Of a stretch of 47,683 nt of DNA, positions 23,532 through 31,562 are shown piece by piece. The number at the start of each line of letters is the position of its first letter. The stretch's first letter is position 1. The notes under the pieces were generated by a model, which saw only the letters and a program-made list of their open reading frames with translations, ran no database searches and was not told where the DNA came from. This stretch comes from a virus. The stretch covers positions 1-47,683 of the IMG/VR virus record IMGVR_UViG_3300032053_000129. One strand, 5' to 3'. The position numbers and the translations under genes are program-made.

Positions 23532-24239
23532 ATGTTTCACGAGTGCATCCCAGACCGTAAATGGCGCCAGTACTGTCAGCTTGCGGCGAGTAAGAAGGAG
23601 AGCCGTGACCCTTTGTTCCAAAAAATCGACGCGGTTCGCAAAGGAACCAAACGAGATGAAGAGATCGAGTATGTCTTGGACCTCATCGAGAATCCCCACT
23701 ACAGAGACGAGATTACGGCGTTTCTCATGAGTGATGCTGACCTCGATATGGTTTCGACTTGGACACGAGTTCCGATTTCTGTCCTGGAATTATTCTGCGA
23801 ACTTTGTTTTGACCGCGCAGAATTCAGAAACAAGCTGGAATGGCGAGCCTACGCTATCAAGTACGCCAACGACTGTGCTTTACCCGAACACGCTGACCTT
23901 ATCCGTTCGGCCATTCTCTTGGGGCCAACGTATATGATGTATCACTTCCAGCAGGGGAGTGAACAAGTCGTGCTAGACCCCAAGGACTTTGCAAAGAGCT
24001 TAATTCAGCAGGCTTTTCATCTCAGTCGTGTCGCCAAGGGGAATCCTATCAATTCTCCTGCGACCAAAGAGTCTTTGCGTTGGTTGAACGCAGCAGCTAA
24101 GCTGCTGACGGGATATGATAAAGTCCTCGGTGAAGACGTAAACGATGACGACGACGAAGCAATCGTGGCGATTGAAGAAGTGAAGATCAGTCGGACTACT
24201 GAAGAATGCGGCCTCTCCAAAGAGGCCGTCATGCACTAG
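23532..24239 (+). CDS. Hypothetical helical protein
   Basis: This 235-aa protein starts one base after the previous stop, so it is coupled to it. It appears mostly alpha-helical with several Cys and Trp, a helical stretch near the end (L-N-A-A-A-K-L-L-T-G-Y) and a poly-Asp patch (N-D-D-D-D-E) near residue 212. I recognise no domain. Co-translation with the 889-aa protein suggests they act together in head assembly. Confidence 0.75.
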   Translation: MFHECIPDRKWRQYCQLAASKKESRDPLFQKIDAVRKGTKRDEEIEYVLDLIENPHYRDEITAFLMSDADLDMVSTWTRVPISVLELFCELCFDRAEFRNKLEWRAYAIKYANDCALPEHADLIRSAILLGPTYMMYHFQQGSEQVVLDPKDFAKSLIQQAFHLSRVAKGNPINSPATKESLRWLNAAAKLLTGYDKVLGEDVNDDDDEAIVAIEEVKISRTTEECGLSKEAVMH

Positions 24240-24248
24240 GAGACGAAG

Positions 24249-25070
24249 ATGTGGAATCGCAAAGAGTTCGAGACTGCCGCTGAGGAGATCGCCACCAAGT
24301 ACGCGGAGAGTAAAGGTGCTATGAGCATCAACAAACTCGCCGAGGATACATCCAGGACGGCCTCTCTCAATCCTGACGGGATTCGTACGGTGGTCCGCCT
24401 TGCCAATGTCTCTGTTTTCGAGAAACTCTTTGCCGTAAAAACGGGTGAAGACAAGATGATTGAATACGAACCCGGGGACGCCGAGGTTGTTATCAACAAT
24501 ATCTACGCAGCCGAGAAGACAGCGTGTGAGAAGCATCTTACGAAAGATGCCAAATATAGCCGTTTCCAGGATTACTACGGGGACTTAGACCCTGTGAAGA
24601 CGGCCAGTGCTGAAGAGTGCGGGCACTATGTTGGAAAGACCGAGGCAAAGCCGCCAACACGCCAAGAGCTGAAACACGTCGTTCGCCGTGCCCGTGAAAA
24701 GCTGGCCGAAGAGAAAGTGTCTGTTGAACACCGCTGGATTGAGGCGATGGAGAAACTGACATATAACGTCAAGCTTTCTGCGCAAACGCCGCAAGCCCGA
24801 GTCCGCTTCGAGAAGTTGGCCGTTGCGGAGCTGGGAGAGCAGGTCATTCCCGAACTGCGCGCCTTGAATTCAGCCCTAGGTGTCGGCATCAATGCCCAGC
24901 TGTTCGGGGGAGAGAAGCTAGCTGACGTACTTGATATGTTTACTGCTTCCCCCACGGGGCAAGACCGCGCTATGCTTGATTTTATCGAGGGCGCCAAACA
25001 CGCCCGTGTGGAGATCAGGCGAATCGACCATGGGGTTGAAGTACTCGATGAGAAGCTTGCGAGGATTTGA
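24249..25070 (+). CDS. Hypothetical helical protein
   Basis: This 273-aa protein starts behind AGGAGACGAAG. It is almost wholly helical and charged, with several Lys-Leu-Ala and Lys-Thr-Ala stretches (N-K-L-A-E-D, V-K-T-A-S-A, E-K-L-A-D-V) that recur in neighbouring genes. Few cysteines, no catalytic motif. It lies in the run of genes leading to the prohead protease; a scaffold or core-protein role is possible but unproven. Confidence 0.75.
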   Translation: MWNRKEFETAAEEIATKYAESKGAMSINKLAEDTSRTASLNPDGIRTVVRLANVSVFEKLFAVKTGEDKMIEYEPGDAEVVINNIYAAEKTACEKHLTKDAKYSRFQDYYGDLDPVKTASAEECGHYVGKTEAKPPTRQELKHVVRRAREKLAEEKVSVEHRWIEAMEKLTYNVKLSAQTPQARVRFEKLAVAELGEQVIPELRALNSALGVGINAQLFGGEKLADVLDMFTASPTGQDRAMLDFIEGAKHARVEIRRIDHGVEVLDEKLARI

Positions 25071-25073
25071 CGA

Positions 25074-25766
25074 ATGGCTGGGTTGCTCCAAACGCCGTTG
25101 AAAGCTCTTGCGCTTGCACAGAGACACCCCTTGGCTCTGGCCGGCGCAGGTGCCGCGGCGTACGGAACGAACGAGGCATTGAACAAGGCCGAGGATGTCG
25201 AACAAGCGATGCTCAACAACAGACAGGGGTCTCCCATGGGACGGTACGTATATGCCGAGTTGGAGGCGTTCGAAGCCCGTAAGGGCTATCTTGACGAGAA
25301 GCTTGCGTTCGAAAAAGGCGCCAGTGTCGTCTGGAATCAAGATGCGAATAGTGCCGACAAGGGAGGCATTGCCTGGGCTCCTACCGTGGGTTCGGAGATG
25401 GCTGGTGGTTTCGGTAAGGCCATCGGACAGCAGACCATCGGGGGCATTGCGTCTCTCCTCGGCTCCGTCGCAGATCACCTGCGGGACAAGATCGTCCTGG
25501 CCCCCAAGAGAGAGGCCATCTTCTCCCACCTCGTCGAGAACGACCCTGTCATCTCTCAGTACGAAGCGGCGCAGCCAGGTTCTGCGGCACGGGCATACAT
25601 GTCGATGAGCCGTTTTGCACCGGAGCTCAGTACGGACCCGAACGTGGTCACGTCTTTCTTGCGCGAAGCTGCGCAGACAGGTGGAACGTTGAACCACGTC
25701 ATGATCAAGCAGCTCGCCGAAGCCGAGGCCGCCATCCAGGCTGCCAAGGGAGAGTGGAGGAGATAA
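25074..25766 (+). CDS. Hypothetical protein with hydrophobic N-terminus
   Basis: This 230-aa protein starts three bases after the previous stop. Residues about 5-35 are hydrophobic and Ala/Gly-rich (L-A-L-A-G-A-G-A-A-A) and could associate with a membrane. The rest is a mixed helical protein with a Gly-rich turn region near 100-125 and a charged C-terminal helix. No family recognised. Part of the same operon as the protease. Confidence 0.72.
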   Translation: MAGLLQTPLKALALAQRHPLALAGAGAAAYGTNEALNKAEDVEQAMLNNRQGSPMGRYVYAELEAFEARKGYLDEKLAFEKGASVVWNQDANSADKGGIAWAPTVGSEMAGGFGKAIGQQTIGGIASLLGSVADHLRDKIVLAPKREAIFSHLVENDPVISQYEAAQPGSAARAYMSMSRFAPELSTDPNVVTSFLREAAQTGGTLNHVMIKQLAEAEAAIQAAKGEWRR

Positions 25767-25768
25767 AC

Positions 25769-25984
25769 ATGGCTAGTTACGAAGACCTCGCTCAAGTAGT
25801 TCCTGAGAGCGTGAAGATCGCCCTTGAGAATTACCAGTTTCACAAGGTCATGTCTCAGGTGACCGGTATTCCGAAATTCTCGGAAGAGAAGATCGCGGAG
25901 TACATGGGGGGCATGATGGCAGCGAGGAACCAGCGCTGGCGTCCCGTGTTCGAGGGACTCAAGGCGCTTCAGAACTTGAGGTAA
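25769..25984 (+). CDS. Small hypothetical protein
   Basis: This 71-aa protein's ATG at 25769 is chosen for the GGAGGAGATAAAC ribosome site; it starts two bases after the previous stop codon. It is helical and charged with a G-G-M-M near the middle. Function unknown. Confidence 0.7.
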   Translation: MASYEDLAQVVPESVKIALENYQFHKVMSQVTGIPKFSEEKIAEYMGGMMAARNQRWRPVFEGLKALQNLR

Positions 25985-25989
25985 AAAAC

Positions 25990-26394
25990 ATGACACTCTC
26001 GGCGCATGAGGTTTCCAGGCTTGTCCATAACATGGGACGACTGGATGAGTTTGCAGTGAAGACCGCAGACGCGAAGGATGTCGCATTGGCTGGAACGACT
26101 AACGCTCGTGCTGCGTCGGATCTTTACGCCGTAATGGCGAAAGAGGCCGCGTTTGTGCCGGATGGGTCCAATCCCTTCAGGTTGTGCAGGACAGTCTCGA
26201 AGCTGGCGCAGGAGCTTGAGAAGACTGCGCCCGGTGCCATTACACAGTTGAAGATCGCCGCCGCAGTGGCTGTTGACGACACGTTTGAGCGTGTTCTTGC
26301 CTCGAACATCGGCGATACGTCGAAGGCAAAGATAGCTGAGTTGCAGGCTTACGGGCGAGAATACGTCGTAGAGCTGTTGCGCGGAGTAATCTGA
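25990..26394 (+). CDS. Hypothetical helical protein
   Basis: This 134-aa protein starts five bases after the preceding stop. It is helical and Ala-rich, with Lys-Thr-Ala and Lys-Leu-Ala segments like its neighbours. It lies directly before the prohead protease. One TTACGNCGTAA copy is inside it, and a weaker TACGTCGTA lies near its end. Function unknown. Confidence 0.72.
   Translation: MTLSAHEVSRLVHNMGRLDEFAVKTADAKDVALAGTTNARAASDLYAVMAKEAAFVPDGSNPFRLCRTVSKLAQELEKTAPGAITQLKIAAAVAVDDTFERVLASNIGDTSKAKIAELQAYGREYVVELLRGVI
26124..26134. repeat. TTACGNCGTAA palindrome (N=C)
   Basis: Exact copy inside the 134-aa gene, encoding Y-A-V-M. Confidence 0.8.
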
Positions 26395-26397
26395 AAC

Positions 26398-28449
26398 TTG
26401 GACAAGATCATCCATCTTGAGTCGCACTTTCCCACGGGAGAGCTTACCGTTCAGCCCGTGCTGCTTTGGGCGAATGGCCGAGCTTGCTACGAGGAGATCA
26501 CCAAGTACGCTAGCGTAGGCCATGAGTTCTTCAAGACCGTGACGCCGGTTCCTGGGCATTCTTTTGTTTATGTTTTGGCGGTGAGTGGATGGGAGTTCTA
26601 CGGAGAAAACCGGAACGGCGACAGCTTTCCTGAGTTCCCCTACATGGAGACGGCTACTCCTCCCTGGATTGCTGCGGATGAAACTCTCGTACACTACTAC
26701 AAAACATTCGAACAATTCGGGTTCAACTACAGACACCATCAGAATAAAGACCCAAACACTGCGGTAGGAAAAGTCGTCAAAGCGTTCTGGAATGCTCCGA
26801 TGCACCGAGTCGAGCTTTTGATTGACTTGGAAAATGCGAAAGCTCCGGACCTTGCTGATCGAATCGCAGCGGGAGAATATCCGCCGGTCAGTATGGGGAC
26901 GCGTGTGCCCCACGATGTTTGCAGTCATTGCGGGAATCGAGCTCCGACTCGGGCGCAGTACTGCAATCATCTGCGTTTCCAGATGCGCGAAGTCATCAAC
27001 GGCAAGAAGATCAGTGCGTTGAATCCTCGTCCCAAGTTCTTTGATATCAGCTGGGTTTTTCGGCCAGCTGACCCCATCGCCTTCATGATGAAGAAAGTTG
27101 CCGAAGCCCGTCCCTACGAAATCACAGGCGCCGAAGCGGGTGAGTACCTGAATAAGGTCAGCGCGTTCAAAGATGCGGCGCACAAGATCGCCGTCATCGA
27201 CAAGCTCATCCAGGGAATCCCCATGGGCGCCCGCGAAGCAGGAATGGACCCGACCGAGCTTCAGAATATGCAACGCTGCGTTCCGCTCGCCGCGGAGCTT
27301 GGTCGCGCCGCGGTAAACCTGCCAAATGAGATGCTCCAGGGTATGTCGCAGTTCTCCATCCCACAGGTCTTCTCGACTATGGCCGCTCGCGGCATGGCGC
27401 CGACGACACCTGAGGTCGTGAAGATCACAATCATCAAGGTGTATAAACAGCTTCCTTCTCCAGAGCTCCTCGATAAGTCCGTTGCCTTGCAGCACGGAAT
27501 TTTCGAACTGTTGGAAGATCATCCCCAGATCATCCAGCAGCTCATGGACTCTGGAGCCCTCTCTTTGGGTTCGCAACAGGTGCACCCTGGGCTGTTCGAC
27601 GCGCTCGCTCCGCTCATGGAGAAGCGCTCCGGCATAGGAGAGTACTTGAAGCGGCGAATCGTTCCTGAGAGTTGGCGAGATGAATCACCGTATACGTCTC
27701 AGATGACGTTGACCGATCCGGCGACGGGGCAGGGTTATGCCACGACGCGCGGGGCGGCCATCGCCGCACATGACGAAATTGCGAAGCGAAATCTCTACAA
27801 GGTTCTCGGTGGAACAGCCTTGCTCGGTGCCGGCTACAAAGTCGTTGGGCACATGTTGGGTCCTGGACGTGCCTGGATGAAACCGCTGACGGCCGCAGGT
27901 TTGGGGGCGCTTGGGCTCGCGAATCTGCCCAGCATGGGGCCACACTATATGACCGACCAAGGAGTCCCAATTCCGGCCAACACCGAGCTAGCCAAGATGA
28001 GCTCTATCGGTGGGTACGCCCTTCCCGCTGTTGGTACGTTGGGCATCATGGCGCTCCTAGGCCAGGACTACAATTCCAGGATGCAGGACGGCATCCCTCT
28101 TGGACATCCTGGTTTACCTGTTACGCGTCGTGGCTTAGATTGGCTCGAAGAGACAGTGCATGAGCATCCCGTTATCTCCGCTGGCGTGGGTGCTCTCGGA
28201 CTGCACGCGTTAGGGCGAAGTCCATTGGGGCAATGGGGACACAAACGCCTGGTCAATCCTCTCTTGGATATCGGTGGGGATGTTGCCGGAAAAGCCAAGG
28301 GCATGTTCAACCGAGTGGTTCATGGAGAAACCAAACTTTCCGCGTACCTGGGAAGGGACATCCCGATTCCGATGGACACGGTTCTGCTTCCGGAGATAGA
28401 CCTTGACCTCCTGGCTGAGAAAATCGGAGAGTTGATAGTTGAAGGTTAA
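26398..28449 (+). CDS. Prohead protease (HK97-type) with long hydrophobic C-terminal extension
   Basis: A 683-aa protein, apparently starting at TTG 26398 with GGAG upstream. Residues about 60-230 follow the HK97-type (U35) prohead protease pattern: R-H-H-Q (His113/114), a V-G-K-V strand, H-R-V-E-L-L-I-D, and V-S-M-G-T-R-V with Ser165 as the likely nucleophile. The 51-52 residue His-Ser spacing is close to that of HK97 gp4. A cysteine-rich insert follows at once (C-S-H-C-G then C-N-H), suggesting a zinc site. Past residue about 300 there are some 380 residues with Gly/Ala-rich, possibly membrane-spanning blocks, far longer than the usual 200-250 residues. The protease would cleave head proteins during capsid maturation. 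The extension may be a core or internal protein fused to the enzyme. Confidence 0.75.
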   Translation: MDKIIHLESHFPTGELTVQPVLLWANGRACYEEITKYASVGHEFFKTVTPVPGHSFVYVLAVSGWEFYGENRNGDSFPEFPYMETATPPWIAADETLVHYYKTFEQFGFNYRHHQNKDPNTAVGKVVKAFWNAPMHRVELLIDLENAKAPDLADRIAAGEYPPVSMGTRVPHDVCSHCGNRAPTRAQYCNHLRFQMREVINGKKISALNPRPKFFDISWVFRPADPIAFMMKKVAEARPYEITGAEAGEYLNKVSAFKDAAHKIAVIDKLIQGIPMGAREAGMDPTELQNMQRCVPLAAELGRAAVNLPNEMLQGMSQFSIPQVFSTMAARGMAPTTPEVVKITIIKVYKQLPSPELLDKSVALQHGIFELLEDHPQIIQQLMDSGALSLGSQQVHPGLFDALAPLMEKRSGIGEYLKRRIVPESWRDESPYTSQMTLTDPATGQGYATTRGAAIAAHDEIAKRNLYKVLGGTALLGAGYKVVGHMLGPGRAWMKPLTAAGLGALGLANLPSMGPHYMTDQGVPIPANTELAKMSSIGGYALPAVGTLGIMALLGQDYNSRMQDGIPLGHPGLPVTRRGLDWLEETVHEHPVISAGVGALGLHALGRSPLGQWGHKRLVNPLLDIGGDVAGKAKGMFNRVVHGETKLSAYLGRDIPIPMDTVLLPEIDLDLLAEKIGELIVEG

Positions 28450-28452
28450 CTG

Positions 28453-28481
28453 TTGTAGAAAACAAAAAAGCGCACTAAGAT
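28453..28481 (+). promoter_or_regulatory. Promoter before the scaffold-like gene
   Basis: TTGTAG (28453-28458), 17-base spacer, TAAGAT (28476-28481). GCGC blocks flank the -10. It shares CTGTTGT with the promoter at 19137. The gene starts at 28510 behind GAAGGAG. Confidence 0.6.
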
Positions 28482-28509
28482 AGGCGCAGAACCTTGAAGG
28501 AGAAAACCA

Positions 28510-29178
28510 ATGATCGTAGACAAGATTCTGAACGACATCGAAGCCCAAGAGAAGCTGGCGTCGCAGGCGGCTCCGGATCCGGCAAAGGCTGCGGAGGCCC
28601 AATTGTCGACGGCATTGGGAGAGACCATGCAGAAGATTGCGTCCCAGGCGGCTCCGGCAGCGGGAAACCCCGCGCAGGATCTGTTCAAGCTGGCGACGGA
28701 CATGGTCAACTCCGAAATGGAGCGTGAAGTGAAGCAGGCTGCACTCTGCGGTCGTGCATTCGCTCACAGCGCCGTCGAAGAGTTCCGTGCGTACGACGTG
28801 GCGGCCAAGACCGCGGCGGCGCAGGGTCCGGCTCCCACACTGACACCAGTCGTGGAACAGGCAGTGAAGATGGCCGCCTCCGATCCTGAACTCATGAAGG
28901 CCGCGGAACTCGGTTATGCCGATGCCCAGCAACGCATCGCGGTCGAGCAGAACAACGCGGCCGAGACCAAGCTGGCCTCCGTCAACCTCGATGAAGCGAC
29001 TCTGGAGAAGGTGGCGCAGGTTGGCTATGCGCAGACCAACGAAAAGATCGCCGCCGAGCAGTACAGCGAGGGCTACGGTGCGTGCATGACCGAAGTGCGC
29101 GATCGGGCAGCCGAAGAATTCATCAAGGGCGCCATGGAAGTGCAGAAGCTGGTCGAGCTTTCCGCGCAACAGGGCTGA
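28510..29178 (+). CDS. Ala-rich helical protein, scaffold-like
   Basis: This 222-aa protein has a strong ribosome site (TTGAAGGAGAAAACCA). It is Ala/Glu/Lys-rich and nearly all helical, with repeated pieces such as E-K-L-A-S-Q-A-A-P and Q-K-I-A-S-Q-A-A-P near the N-terminus, and two similar later segments (E-L-G-Y-A-D-A-Q and Q-V-G-Y-A-Q-T-N). Such composition, just downstream of the protease and upstream of the capsid gene, is typical of scaffolding or core proteins. The assignment is by position and composition only. Confidence 0.75.
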   Translation: MIVDKILNDIEAQEKLASQAAPDPAKAAEAQLSTALGETMQKIASQAAPAAGNPAQDLFKLATDMVNSEMEREVKQAALCGRAFAHSAVEEFRAYDVAAKTAAAQGPAPTLTPVVEQAVKMAASDPELMKAAELGYADAQQRIAVEQNNAAETKLASVNLDEATLEKVAQVGYAQTNEKIAAEQYSEGYGACMTEVRDRAAEEFIKGAMEVQKLVELSAQQG

Positions 29179-29181
29179 GCG

Positions 29182-29286
29182 ATGTACGGGTCGAACGTCA
29201 GACAGCAGTACGCCGCGCTCTACAAAGAGGCATTAGAGAAACTTGCCTCTCTGTTTGGCATCAAGCTGCCAACCCTGGGGAAGTGA
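29182..29286 (+). CDS. Very small helical protein
   Basis: This 34-aa peptide starts three bases after the scaffold-like stop and ends one base before the next ATG. Its sequence is one amphipathic helix (Y-K-E-A-L-E-K-L-A-S) and a short hydrophobic end. It resembles the helical segments of larger neighbours. The tight fit between two genes supports that it is real. Confidence 0.6.
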   Translation: MYGSNVRQQYAALYKEALEKLASLFGIKLPTLGK

Positions 29287-29287
29287 C

Positions 29288-29509
29288 ATGCGGGCGCTAC
29301 CAACCATAGGGCAAGTCATGAACCTGGTTCGCCAGGGAGAGCAGACCGCTTCCCAGGCGAAACAGGCTTCTGCACCGGAGCCCCAATTCGTATCGGAGAT
29401 CGCTCGGGGACTCCACGAAGTTGCCAACATCATCAAGTCGGCTGAGCTGACAGTTACCTACGAAGATGTTCTCAACTTCGGTCGCGGCCTTCTCAGGGGG
29501 CAGCCATGA
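29288..29509 (+). CDS. Small hypothetical protein
   Basis: This 73-aa protein starts at ATG 29288 with GGGGAAG before it, and its TGA overlaps the next ATG. It is helical, with I-G-Q-V-M-N-L-V-R near the start and a C-terminal L-N-F-G-R-G-L. Function unknown; part of the pre-capsid small-gene run. Confidence 0.7.
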   Translation: MRALPTIGQVMNLVRQGEQTASQAKQASAPEPQFVSEIARGLHEVANIIKSAELTVTYEDVLNFGRGLLRGQP

Positions 29510-29667
29510 CGCCGAAAGAACTCGCCGCCGGTCTCCGGAAGACGGCTGAACTACTCCGTAAAGAAGACGAGAAGGCCGAACAGCAGAAGACGGTCAAGTG
29601 CGCACAGATTCTTACTGCTGCGCGGGGCCTCATTCAACTTCAAAAGAATCTCGGAGGAATCCGATGA
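29506..29667 (+). CDS. Small helical protein
   Basis: This 53-aa protein overlaps the preceding and following genes by four bases each (ATGA). It is a charged helix (R-K-T-A-E-L-L-R-K-E-D-E-K-A-E) followed by a second helix. The two overlaps strongly support translation. Function unknown. Confidence 0.72.
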   Translation: MTPKELAAGLRKTAELLRKEDEKAEQQKTVKCAQILTAARGLIQLQKNLGGIR

Positions 29668-30008
29668 CCACGATTATGTCCTATGCCGCGGATATTCTCG
29701 AAAAGACTGCCGAGTATATTGAGCGAATCGAAGGCGAGAAGATTGCTACGCGGACCGCAGAGAAGAAGAAGGTCGCTTCTGTTTTGGTAGGAAAGCTGAC
29801 AGAAGCGATTGGCGAACCCATGGACGAATCTCTCGCTGAAAAGCTGTCCAATCTGGATCCCGAGATGCAGCAAATCATCTCGAAGTTGGCCGGCACGGAG
29901 AGGGTTGACTCGATGGGCGAACCAGGGGAAAATAACACTCAGAAGGTGGCATCCGCTAATGGACTGTCGCCAGAAGATGACCGACTGTTGACATGGTGTA
30001 ACAGCTAG
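29664..30008 (+). CDS. Small helical protein
   Basis: This 114-aa protein starts at ATG 29664 behind GGAGGAATCCG, overlapping the previous stop. It is helical and charged, with E-K-T-A-E-Y-I-E near the start, and less ordered at the C-terminus. It is the last of four very small genes directly before the decoration-like and capsid genes. Function unknown. Confidence 0.72.
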   Translation: MTTIMSYAADILEKTAEYIERIEGEKIATRTAEKKKVASVLVGKLTEAIGEPMDESLAEKLSNLDPEMQQIISKLAGTERVDSMGEPGENNTQKVASANGLSPEDDRLLTWCNS

Positions 30009-30032
30009 TCAACTTGATACGGAGGAGATGAA

Positions 30033-30578
30033 ATGACGATTCTCACGAGCAAGTTCAACTTCAGGGGCCGCGACCCGCATCCGGCGGCGAAGGCGTCCCT
30101 GGCGACCGTGCTGAAGGTCGCGGGTGCCCTCGGTCCGTACAGCACGCCTGGCGGGTCAGGTACGCCAGTCATCGGTCCGATCTTCCGCGGCGCCATCGTA
30201 TGCATGGACGTCAACGGCGAAGCTATCCTGGCGGACAGCGACGCAACAAACGTCGCATACCAGGCTACCCAACAGAAGACTCCGTTCTTCGTGGCGGTGG
30301 ATGGCGACCAGGACTTTGACGGCGCATTCGTCCACAAAGTCACCGCGCTCCAGGGTGGGATGGAAATCCTCACCGACCAGTTCACGGTAGACCCTGGCCT
30401 CATTCCAGGCGCGCCGGTGTGTCCTGGTGGGAATATCGTCGGTGACGTAGGCATGTTCCGTCTGGCTGTTCCCACCATCGTTCCTGCCACGGATGAGCAG
30501 ATCTACGGGTACGTGGGCAGCGAAGGTTACAACACGGTGACGGGGCTCCTCCACGTCATCATTCCGCAGGGCGTCTAA
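30033..30578 (+). CDS. Capsid decoration-like protein
   Basis: This 181-aa protein starts behind ACGGAGGAGATGAA. It is beta-rich, with many Gly, Pro and Val, and few Lys. It lies 11 bases upstream of the likely major capsid gene in the same transcript. Small beta-rich proteins in this place are usually head decoration or cement proteins. No sequence motif proves it; the role is inferred from position and composition. Confidence 0.65.
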   Translation: MTILTSKFNFRGRDPHPAAKASLATVLKVAGALGPYSTPGGSGTPVIGPIFRGAIVCMDVNGEAILADSDATNVAYQATQQKTPFFVAVDGDQDFDGAFVHKVTALQGGMEILTDQFTVDPGLIPGAPVCPGGNIVGDVGMFRLAVPTIVPATDEQIYGYVGSEGYNTVTGLLHVIIPQGV

Positions 30579-30589
30579 AGGAGGCAGCC

Positions 30590-31507
30590 ATGAGCAACTA
30601 CCAGCAAGAGTCTCCGGAAGTGACTGCCCGCTTCGTCAACTCGAACTTCGTTCGCAAGATCGAGGAAGGGCGCGTCAAGGAAGCCGAGGTTGAGAGCTCG
30701 GCGTTCATCCGTGAAAAGCTCCGTCAAGAGGCGGCGGTCCGTGAGATCATCGTTCCCGTAGGCATCAGCGAGGACGAGATCGACAGGGACGAAAACACCG
30801 ATCAGCCAAAGAAGATCATCGATAAGGAGCCTGACTCCACGGCGACCTTCTGCCAGTTCCAAGGCACCGGCCAGAGGACCTGGTTCTACGGGCCGCGCTA
30901 TTCGATCTTCTTCGGGAAGGTCGAATCGCAGCGGTTCACCAAGAGCAAGTTCGAGCTCATGACCTATACGTCGGACATCCGGAAGATCCTTTCGGACAAC
31001 AGCGTGAAGGACATGGCGGACGAAGAGGACCGCGCGTTCTACAACCTGGTGACGGACATCATCGCCCTGAATCCCGCGGTACAGCGGACCTCAGGCCCGT
31101 TCCAGAGCTCGACCTTCAAGGGTTCCGGTCAGAGCATGCTCCGTCGGCGTCGTCCGATTGGCAAGATGCTCATGACGAAGAGCCGCTTCATGGACGCGAT
31201 TGACCTTCCCGCCACCACGGTGGGCAGCGACGTCGCAAAGCGGCACTTCGATGAGGGCATCGAAGCCACGCAGAAGCTTTGGGGCTATCCCTGCGTGACC
31301 ACGATCAAGGCTGACATCTACGACGACGACCGCGCGTACATGTTTGCGCCGCAGGCGCCGAACAACTTCCTCGGCAACTTCTACCTGCTTCAGGACGCTA
31401 CTTTGTTCATCAAGCAGGAGGCCGACATCATCGAATTCTGGAGCTATGAGGCTCTCGGACTCGGCATCGGCAATGCGCTCTCGATCCAGGAAATCCTGTT
31501 CACCTAG
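30590..31507 (+). CDS. Major capsid protein (probable, HK97 fold)
   Basis: This 305-aa protein starts behind AAAGGAGGCAGCC. The layout fits an HK97-type capsid protein: an N-terminal charged helix, an extended acidic loop region (E-D-E-I-D-R-D-E-N), a central helix (D-R-A-F-Y-N-L-V-T-D-I-I), and a beta-rich end with Y-M-F-A-P-Q-A-P and W-S-Y-E-A-L-G-L-G-I-G-N. The gene is followed by a very strong terminator and preceded by protease, scaffold-like and decoration-like genes, as expected of a highly expressed capsid gene. Some capsid proteins have their N-terminus removed by the prohead protease; that cannot be told here. Confidence 0.75.
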   Translation: MSNYQQESPEVTARFVNSNFVRKIEEGRVKEAEVESSAFIREKLRQEAAVREIIVPVGISEDEIDRDENTDQPKKIIDKEPDSTATFCQFQGTGQRTWFYGPRYSIFFGKVESQRFTKSKFELMTYTSDIRKILSDNSVKDMADEEDRAFYNLVTDIIALNPAVQRTSGPFQSSTFKGSGQSMLRRRRPIGKMLMTKSRFMDAIDLPATTVGSDVAKRHFDEGIEATQKLWGYPCVTTIKADIYDDDRAYMFAPQAPNNFLGNFYLLQDATLFIKQEADIIEFWSYEALGLGIGNALSIQEILFT

Positions 31508-31518
31508 TAGGTGAGAAA

Positions 31519-31550
31519 CCGGGGTCGGGCAACCGGCCCCGGGTCTTTTT
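31519..31550 (+). terminator. Strong terminator after the capsid gene
   Basis: CCGGGGTCGG pairs with CCGGCCCCGG around a GCAA tetraloop (ten pairs, one of them G-U), followed by GTC and five T. Confidence 0.92.
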
Positions 31551-31562
31551 CAGGAGCACCGC

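Noticed and set aside
26361-26369. TACGTCGTA as a further palindrome copy
   Set aside because: Both outer bases differ from TTACGNCGTAA, so it is too weak to count.
25969-27585. Long minus-strand frame of 538 codons
   Set aside because: It lies opposite the 134-aa gene and the prohead protease, which have real motifs; its own translation is Arg/His-rich without domains.
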